Positions 57,108 to 64,000 of a stretch of DNA of 64,000 bases are shown here, in pieces. The notes below the pieces were generated by a model that saw nothing but the letters and a program-made list of their open reading frames with translations, made no database searches and was not told the DNA's origin. How positions within the stretch are numbered: the stretch's first letter is position 1; each line of letters starts with the position of its first letter. The position numbers and the translations under genes are program-made. Source of the stretch: Phlegmacium glaucopus. Taxonomy: Eukaryota > Basidiomycota > Agaricomycetes > Agaricales > Cortinariaceae. Location: NCBI GenBank assembly GCA_015039465.1, contig MU130378.1:562570-626569 (forward strand). Reading direction: 5' to 3'.

Positions 57108-59893
57108 ATGTCGGTCGCTACTCCGACGGGATCGTCCCAATCACCAGTAGCTCCCTCACCTACCAATCAAGCCCAGGATTCAGGTCCCACGATCTCATCG
57201 ACTGAACGCGTTATTCTCGATTACCTCCATGCGCGCGGTCACACTGCTGCAGAAAAGGCCCTCCTTGAAGAAATTGAAGCTGCTTCTCCAGAAGAAAATG
57301 GAGGGCGGACAGAAACGATTGGCGTAGATGAGCTTGTTAAAGCTCTGTCAGTGTTCGCTCAGAAACCTTCTCGGCCTGGGGAGAATATCCTGAAGGATTC
57401 TGCAAGCGTACTGCAAGAACTCACCGCTATGGGTAATCCAGCTAATATTCAAAACCTGATCGCAAGCATTGGCTCAGTTGGAGCGGAAGAAATCTTGTCT
57501 CTAGATCCCACAGACAAGCAGGAAGGCTTTCGAGAACTCGAGGCTTGGGTCGATGGTTCATTGGACATGTATAGGGTAAGCCCACCAACGGCTTACTTTT
57601 GCGAGACGCTTAGGGTTCTATGATCCAGCCCGAATTCCGACCTATTCTTTTCCCAATATTCTGTCACTTCTACCTTGATTTAATTCAACACGGTTTCAAA
57701 GACGCTGGTATGAGCTTTTGTCAAATTCCGTTCTAATTATTCAATTTATCCTTCGCTAGCCTCCCGGTTTTTTTCTACATTCTCTGCTTCCTTATCTCCT
57801 TCTCATAATTCAATCCTTCACCATTTGTCCACCCTCCTTCTTCCTGCTCATGTCCAGAACGACGACATGGCCCAACGGTTCCGCAATGAGAAGTACGCGA
57901 TCCGGATGAGTCGATCCGGATTCAGTCTTCTGGTAGGATGGCTCACCGAGGGCGTCGGTGGTGAAGCCCTTGGAGCTGGTGACGGTTTCACGGGTGAAAG
58001 GGGCAAACGAGGGCGAGCAACTGTCATGCGTGTGGTTAACAATCACCTTCGCTTCGACGGTAATTCTCAAGTTCAGGTACTTTTTGTATATCCCATATAT
58101 TCACAAACATACAGTCACCTCGTCCAATCCAACTACCGTCTCTCCTCATGCATGGGAGGAAACTACCGGTCTACTTTCATCCTTGATCCCCCAAACAAGC
58201 GGCAGTAAAATCAGTTTAACGAATCCACAAACTTTCAATGTCAGCAAAGGCGCCCTGAAATTAGGCCCTGCACCAATGTCAGAAGAACTTCGTATTGAAA
58301 CTGAACGCATGTTGAGGGAACAAGCGATGATGGATAGAGATTTTACTGGGCATGAGGTCTCGCTTGCACGGCCTCTTCCTACGCAAGGTGTTATGATTCC
58401 CGCAGAATCCGATCTCTTGCCGCGACCCCCATCGTTCAAAACTATCGATGTTGAACGCGAAGTGAACATTGTACGGGATGCTAGGAAACGGATACGACTG
58501 GAACCTTCCGTACTCGCCAATATCGATCCGTCATCAGCACAAGCAAACGCATTGCGAGCTCGGGCATTGCCAAGTATATGCGCATATACCCTGCATGATG
58601 TCGCCGAAGGGTCAGTAATGAACGATATCATAGCACCCTCTCGTACTGATCGCAATGCTATTTAGCTCTCCTTGTTGCTCATTTTCTCCTGACACCTCAC
58701 TAATGGCGGCTGGCTTTGCAGAGAGTTATATCCGTTTGTGGAGTCTCAAAGGCGAAAAATTGAGAGGCATGCGAAGTGATTTTTCGTCAAGTGTCGTGAA
58801 AGATGGTATCTATGATTTTAACCTTGACTTATGAAACGTCCTCATCTTTGACAAACCTCATAGCGTCGTCTCTAAATAAAATTCGTGAAAAGAAGGGCAG
58901 TACAACTAGAAAACTCATTGGACATAGCGGGCCCGTTTATTCTGTTGCATTTGACCCCTTGAGCGGATCTGCCGCCCCTCCGAAATATCTCTTATCTGCT
59001 TCGGCAGATGCTACGACTAGGCTATGGTCGTTGGATACCATGACGAACATAGTAGCATTTCGTGGACACGAAAATCCTATCTGGGACGTGAAATGGAGTC
59101 CTATGGGAATATACTTTGCTACAGCTAGCCGAGATCGAACTGCACGACTTTGGTCAACGGATAGGACCTCTTGTCTTCGAGTGTATGCTGGCCATTTGAG
59201 CGATGTTGATGTGGGTCGGGTTTGAATTTTATCTTGCTCGCTCGCTGATATTTTGCTTAGTGTATACAATTCCATCCAAATTCGCTATATCTTGCGACGG
59301 GATCTAGCGATTGGACAACACGATTATGGGATGTTCAGCGAGGTTCTTGTCTACGAGTATTCATTGGTCACCAGGGTGCTGTATCCTCGCTTGCTCTCAG
59401 TCCAGATGGACGATATTTGGCAACTTCAGGTTGGTTCATAGTATATCGTTCAAGCTTAAGCTGTGCTAAACTCCTTGCCAGGTGAAGACCTTGCAATCAA
59501 CTTGTGGGATATTGGGTCAGGGAAGCGGATTAAAAAAATGACGGGCCACACATCCTCAGTCTACTCCCTTGCATTCAGTGCTGAATCATCTTTACTTGTT
59601 AGTGGAGGTGCAGACTGGACGGTTCGGTGCTGGGACGTGAAAGGGCCTGGCGGGCTGCGGGCTAAATCCCATAAAAATGGTAATACCTTGAACGGAAGTC
59701 GACACGGAGACGATGAAAGCATTGAAACGTAAGCTTTATCAGTTGGTTTTTTTCGCCCTTCTGACAGGAGAATTGCAGCGCGGACCTGTTGTCCACTTTC
59801 CCGACAAAACGAACACCCGTCACAAATGTGCAGTTCACTTCTCGTAATCTTTGCTTGGTCGGTGGCACGTATCTGTCACCGGAATCACGATAG
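57108..59893 (+). CDS. TAF5: Transcription initiation factor TFIID/SAGA subunit Taf5
   Basis: Nine exons (57108-57575, 57629-57707, 57760-58059, 58115-58610, 58666-58805, 58864-59210, 59261-59429, 59482-59728, 59779-59893) give 786 residues. An N-terminal LisH-like helix pair (TERVILDYLHARGHTAAEKA) leads to the Taf5 NTD2 domain (YRPEFRPILFPIFCHFYLDL, RFFSTFSASLSP). C-terminal WD40 repeats follow from about residue 510: LIGHSGPVYSVAFDP, FRGHENPIWDVKWSP, YAGHLSDVDCIQFHPNSLY, FIGHQGAVSSLALSPDG, MTGHTSSVYSLAFS. The clear GH dipeptides and repeated DWTxRxWD ends support five to six blades. Taf5 nucleates TFIID assembly and is shared with SAGA. Confidence 0.94.
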
Positions 59894-60130
59894 CGACGAC
59901 CCTTTGATCTTAAAATGTATTCATATCATTGATTCGTCCTTGCGGTATTGACTAAGATGTAGATAATTTCAAAAGTAATAAGATTTGGTCTTCTTTGACA
60001 GCTTCATTGATCTGTGACGGCTTTCCTGGATCTATATAAGATCAGGAGCTACTTGAGAGCAACAAAACTTTTTGAGGGTCTACTTTAATCAAGTGGAAAG
60101 TTGGGCTCAACAGGAGAACTCGATTCCTTG

Positions 60131-60490
60131 TCATTCGCCCCCTGCATCATCCTCTTCATAATAACTTTGTTGGGAACTCTGTGAACAGGTCCACTGGGAT
60201 TCTGCATCCTCGGAATCGTTGTTGTGAACAGTACTTTGAGAAGATGTCAGGTCAGTTTCTTGAGATGAATTCTGGGATGGCGAAAATTCCGAGCCATTCT
60301 GTAATGCAGGCGTCATGTTATGAAGCGGCAGTTAAGGACAAGAACCGACTTCTAGATCCTGCTTTTCCATTGTTTCGTCATCTTCTTCGCACGCAGCTTC
60401 GACAGCTTCAACTTCTGGATGGCAGAGATCGCGAGGGTTGTAGTCGAGTGGTTTAGAGCTCGCAATGCTAGCCTTCCGTCTTGGAGCCAT
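60131..60490 (-). CDS. Small acidic SQ-rich protein of unknown function
   Basis: Two exons (60490-60350, 60298-60131) give 102 residues. The N-terminus is basic (MAPRRKASIASSKPLDYNPR). The middle is acidic (EAACEEDDETMEKQDLE). The last 55 residues hold six Ser-Gln pairs, including SPSQNSSQE, SSQST and CSQSSQQ, and end acidic. The family is not recognised. The intron (GTCGGT...CAG, 60299-60349) keeps phase. A basic head plus SQ-rich tail suggests a nuclear protein phosphorylated by ATM/ATR-type kinases, but this is inference. It is convergent with TAF5 and divergent from the next gene. Confidence 0.55.
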
Positions 60491-60948
60491 TTGATAGATA
60501 TTTCAAAGCGCAAGAGGGCAGTATTTTTGATATCCATTGTACCTCCGAAGCACTATTCATATAGTGAAGTGAGTGGCTCCCAGACAACAAAGACATATTT
60601 GAAACTGAGTGAGGAACTTCAGAGCGGTCAGAATCAAAGGCTGCTTTGTTATGTTTTCATGAATCGACAAAGCCACAAATATTGCATTGCTAACTTCATA
60701 GTTGGCTGAGCAGTGTAGTACCTTTTGATTTGAACGAGCGATTGATCAGGGAACTTGACAAGAACAAGGGCATTTGGTGGCACGTGACCCTAATTGCATT
60801 CGCGAGATTGCTCTCCAACGACTACCTTATCGTCCACAGCAGTCGGCGCCACCTGCTAACCGCTTCACTCATCTCAGAAGTAAGTCTAATATTTTTTAAA
60901 AGTTTCACCTTGCCCATGTTATGTGCTACCCAGGTCCCAGGTCCCAGG
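60491..60948. promoter_or_regulatory. Shared upstream region of the SQ-rich and PH-like genes
   Basis: This 458-bp interval separates two divergent start codons. A CACGTGACC site is at 60781-60789. It contains short open frames without features. A CAGGTCC duplication (CAGGTCCCAGGTCCCAGG) lies right before the plus-strand ATG. Confidence 0.45.
60781..60786. promoter_or_regulatory. CACGTG E-box between the SQ-rich and PH-like genes
   Basis: The hexamer in context GGCACGTGACC is the type of core site bound by fungal bHLH proteins. It lies 163 bp upstream of the plus-strand start. Function is unproved. Confidence 0.35.
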
Positions 60949-61792
60949 ATGGCAGACGAGGCCATGGAGATTGACGGCGCGCCTACTGCACCAACTTCAA
61001 ATCACGACTCATATTATCCTCACCCTGAATCATTTACACCGCAAGGTGCTCATTAATTCCTAATACTAAAATACGTGTCGCCTGACTCCTTTTCTTTCCA
61101 GCCAACCCCTCAGTCCGAGACAACTTTCGGGACATTCAAGTCAAAGTTCATATTCGAAAACCAGAGCGGGATTCATGGGTTTATCTTGGAAGAGGTGTGG
61201 TGACGCAGGAGATGACAGGGCACTCGTCCCGTGTTGGTGAGTCCTGATGCCCTTGTACAGAGGCTGTACCTCTGGCTAACACACAGTCTCATGTAGTGGT
61301 TCGAAATCTCTCCACTGGAAAGGTTATGACTACCTTTGGCGAAGTCAGTTGTTTCTAATTCCTGTTCAGCCCGTGTTGTCTAAATTTATATGATAGTCTT
61401 CCGATATTCAGGCAGAGAAGAGGGGAAACTTCGTCGTTATTGGTTGTGTTGATGGGTCTCGTGTTATATCCTGGTCGCTTAACGTAAGCAGATACCTTCA
61501 ACCTATTCATTATTCGATGAATATCTACTTTATGTAGGCCCTGAACAACTCCGAAACCCTTCGTCTACTGGCTAGCGTTGAACTGGCCTGCTATAGGTGC
61601 AAACAAGCTGTGGCAGACCCTCGTCTCCACAGCAAGGCACGAAGGAAGATCGAACGTCTCATCAAAGATGATAGGCGCAAGAGGCATCGTCGGCGAAAAG
61701 ATCAAGAAGCCATGATTGACGCCTTTGCAAAACAGAACTTAAGTACAGAGCAAGTCGTGACATCCGAAGGAGGTCCGCCTGTCGATTCATGA
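60949..61792 (+). CDS. Conserved-looking protein, possible PH/RanBP1-like fold, unknown function
   Basis: Five exons (60949-61045, 61102-61236, 61297-61343, 61412-61483, 61538-61792) give 201 residues. I do not recognise a named family. The central region (about 40-130) alternates strands as in PH-like domains: DIQVKVHIRKPERDSWVYLG, RGVVTQEM, SSRVVVRNLSTGKVMTTFG, GNFVVIGCVDGSRVISWSLN. A final helical part follows (SETLRLLASVELACYRCKQA). After it comes a very basic coiled segment (KARRKIERLIKDDRRKRHRR). The pattern of conserved Trp and Gly resembles RanBP1 or EVH1 domains. Exon phases are consistent throughout. A nuclear or RNA-associated role is possible from the basic tail, but weakly supported. 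Confidence 0.65.
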
Positions 61793-63459
61793 ATCTCTTC
61801 GGCCAGTGGGCTATTTATCCCCCAAGAAGCCGTGTAGCAAGCTTGTTGTATGTGTTTTAGAACTCGAGCTCACCTCTACATACGCTTGGTGTATCTTTTA
61901 GATATCTTTTTCTTGAACTGGTATGCTATGAAATCCCTACTGTATTTAAATTTGACCGTCATTATATTTGTTCGGACATCATGGATGCATATATAACTAT
62001 GCACACGCTCAACGCGTGACAGTGAATCAATCCAGGGATCGGGGAACCCCGTAACCGCGCGCTTGCATGGTAGATGGGGGCTTTGGAGGCAAGATTTGGA
62101 TCAGGGCATTGTAACCTGCCGATTGACCGAGCATGAATATCAAGAAAGGCTACTAGGTCTTTATTCAGTACCTATATGTTGACAATACGAAAATCATAGG
62201 ACACTATAGTTGAGGGGAGCAACTCTGTAGAAATTTCACTGTGCCAGCTTCCAGGCCTGACGTTCTACGTCAGTTGGGGAGGGGCTAGTGTTCCAGCAGG
62301 TCGTATGTGAGGCCTACGTGACTTGTGCACCTAGTTGCCCGCTCAAGAACACAAAGAGAGCAAGGAGAGCAGTCAACACTTGCGGTCCCAACCAACGATG
62401 ACCTTGTCCGGTTCATGACCGGTTTTTATAGCAGAGGTTCCATCTGTTCTTGAGGGATCGATGGCCGATGAACTACCTGCGACCTTTTGCCGTGGTTGTT
62501 AGATTAATCATATAGAAGCACTCAAACATGGGTTCATTGATTTCGACAATGATTTAGCTCGGCCTTCAAAGCTTCAAGGGGGTATAGTAACAGAGTGTGC
62601 CAGTGGACAAATTATTCGTCCAGATAAAGCTATCTCCGAAGGGAGCGTGAAGTGTGAAAAAGGCCCGAGAAGATGAATACTGTCAACTTGACCGTTCAAT
62701 AATTTCAAAGTGCTTGAATTAGGAAAGCTTTCACTGGCAATTGGTTGGATGAGGACCCGGCCGACCTTGGAAAGCAGATATGTATGATCCTTCAAAGAAG
62801 GGTCAATCACTTGCATACCGCCTACTAGCGCCTAGTGTTGGCATTCAAGGAGACAAACATGTCGACACCCGCCGGCTACTAGTATACTAGTAACACGGCC
62901 ATGCGAGTGGGAAGAACGGCATAATTCATTCACCTATGGCCTGTTGAATTACACTGGGCCCCAAACCTTCACATGATCAAAATTATATATAACGGTCAAA
63001 TCACCGGTCTCAACGTATCTCAGAGAACTGGATTCAAAGCATAACAACGGTACGCTGGTAAGAAAATCAGATCCAAATTGGAGTGCCTATATTCAAATTG
63101 TAGTTACGGCCCTGATAGGTTGAGACATTTTTGAAGGACACGGTTGTTACGCCAACTTGCATCAGCGTCAGTGGAAAGTCGTGTAAACCTGAACCCTTAC
63201 TATTGTCCTGTTCAAGTGATCGAGTTGTCAAGATAGCTGAGAGAAAAATAAAGGGTCCAAGTAAATACAGGAGCGCGATCCCAGCAGATCCTACCTTTCC
63301 AGTAGCAAGAAAATAGTTTTTAAAATCCATTGTACCAATATACAGCAGATAAATAATATCCAAAAAATGACAAAGAGGCTCCATCGCGATATATAGATAT
63401 ATAGCCCAAGGTATCTGAACAGACGGGGAAAATTGTCAAATGTGATAGCATTAAGTCAA
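61793..63459. other. Longest gene-free interval, two weak minus-strand frames
   Basis: This 1.67-kb gap holds minus-strand frames at 62574-62816 (80 codons, protein-like composition) and 63067-63384 (105 codons, with hydrophobic stretches like GIALLYLLGPFIFLSAIL). No splice join linking them, no promoter and no family match could be made. They could be remnants or an unrecognised gene. A 14-bp perfect palindrome is at 62878-62891. No transposon ends, tRNA or target-site duplications were seen. Confidence 0.35.
62878..62891. repeat. Perfect 14-bp palindrome
   Basis: ACTAGTATACTAGT is its own reverse complement. It lies in the gene-free interval. No further copy was noticed in the window. It may be chance or a regulatory dyad. 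Confidence 0.4.
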
Positions 63460-64000
63460 TCATGACAGGGATTTCTGAGGTGGATGGCCTGCATTGGAAT
63501 CTAGGGTAGGGTTGGCAACTCCTAGCACACGTCGACGCTCGGAATATTGGGGGGGGAGTTCAACTACATCATCAGGCTGAGACAGGCTGTCCTCTGCATC
63601 TGTATGTACGACAAATCGTGACGGTTTATATGCCGTTACACCTGCCGTGGCCGCTTTCCCTTGCGAAGTTGACATTGAGTCTTGTGACGTTGTCTGATTA
63701 GTGGTCTGTGGGATTGATTCAGGTTCTGTTCTAGATGAAGGTCCCGAAGAACGGAAAGATTCTAAGACTGGATTCTCGGGAGGATATCCAGGATGTAGAG
63801 GGTATTGCGATGGAGATTGGAACGTGCCAGGATGTTGATATTGTGAGGGCAGTTGATATTGTGAGGGCATTTGATATTGTGAGGGCATCTGATATTGAGA
63901 GGGCACTTGATGATGGGCGACCGGCTGCGGAGGAGCGTCATGGAAAGGGTTCACATCAAACGACGGGTTAGCACTGGGATAGTAAGGACGCGGAGGGAAA
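63460..64000 (-). CDS. PSQYQ-repeat protein with PPxY motif, 3' part
   Basis: This open frame runs off the window end; 180 residues are visible up to the stop at 63460. Reading from the edge, the protein is Pro/Tyr-rich (PPRPYYPSANPSFDVNPFHD). It then has four tandem six-residue repeats of the type xPSQYQ, followed by a Ser/Thr/Gln-rich linker. Near the end, ELPPQYSERRRV contains a PPxY motif, the docking site of Rsp5/Nedd4-type ubiquitin ligases in fungi. The family is not recognised. It may be the disordered cytosolic tail of a membrane protein, since proline- and PPxY-rich tails are common on those, but the N-terminus is outside the window. Confidence 0.7.
   Translation of the reverse strand, partial: FPPRPYYPSANPSFDVNPFHDAPPQPVAHHQVPSQYQMPSQYQMPSQYQLPSQYQHPGTFQSPSQYPLHPGYPPENPVLESFRSSGPSSRTEPESIPQTTNQTTSQDSMSTSQGKAATAGVTAYKPSRFVVHTDAEDSLSQPDDVVELPPQYSERRRVLGVANPTLDSNAGHPPQKSLS
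63834..63905 (-). repeat. 18-bp tandem minisatellite, four copies, in coding frame
   Basis: Four nearly identical 18-bp units (on the plus strand of the type GTTGATATTGTGAGGGCA) lie head to tail. Each encodes six residues, V/M/L-PSQYQ, so length changes keep the frame. Such arrays often vary in copy number between strains. Confidence 0.8.

Noticed and set aside
61290..61310. GGTTCGAAATC resembling a tRNA B box
   Set aside because: It is in a coding exon (VVRNLS) with no A box or acceptor stem nearby. A similar string near 13285 is also at an exon end. No tRNA was found in the window.

Overview
This is nuclear DNA of a filamentous basidiomycete fungus, most likely an Agaricomycete. Genes are densely packed on both strands and cut by many introns of about 45-75 bp. 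Nearly all introns are GT-AG, and several carry CTAAC/CTAAT-type branch sites. Typical fungal genes include NADPH oxidase A, a BCK1 cell-wall-integrity kinase, the Cas1p polysaccharide O-acetyltransferase, STS1/Cut8 and septin Cdc3. I saw no bacterial operons, CRISPR arrays, rRNA, tRNA or recognisable transposons. Exon structures below were read by hand from frame, splice sites and family conservation. In every spliced model except the partial genes at the window edges, exon lengths sum to whole codons.

Layout. 1-574: 3' end of importin alpha (+). 899-2281: LSm5 and mitoribosomal bS16m (+). 2436-12999: a minus-strand block of an acyl-CoA-binding/ankyrin protein, succinyl-CoA ligase alpha, the Mtr10/transportin-3 import receptor, septin Cdc3 and mitoribosomal mS35. 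13143-13965: CZIB zinc protein (+), divergent from mS35. 14395-22091: BCK1, GID8 and RRP15 (-). 22401-38560: ankyrin-DIL protein, rhomboid protease, an unknown membrane-anchored disordered protein, Cas1p, STS1 and a PPR-like mitochondrial protein (+). 39860-40783: a REX4-like protein that has lost most exonuclease catalytic residues (+). 41085-48963: mitochondrial carrier (-), RING-CH ligase (+) and Nup155 (-). 49104-53358: an RNase III protein with a SUMO-interacting tail, and a second BCK1-type MAPKKK (+). 53877-56994: NoxA and MAD2 (-). 57108-59893: TAF5 (+). 60131-61792: a small SQ-rich acidic protein (-) and a conserved PH-like protein of unknown function (+). 61793-63459: mostly empty. 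63460-64000: 3' part of a PSQYQ-repeat protein with a PPxY motif (-).

The content is mainly housekeeping: nuclear transport (importin alpha, Mtr10, Nup155), mitochondrial translation and metabolism (bS16m, mS35, LSC1, carrier, PPR-like), ubiquitin/proteasome functions (GID8, RING-CH, STS1), cell cycle (septin, MAD2), transcription and RNA (TAF5, LSm5, RRP15), and signalling (two MAPKKKs, NoxA). I found no obvious gene cluster or defence island. The most unusual items are the apparent pseudo-exonuclease, the RNase III-SIM protein, the second BCK1-like kinase with reversed architecture, the SQ-cluster mini-protein, and several micro-exon and GC-AG intron structures.
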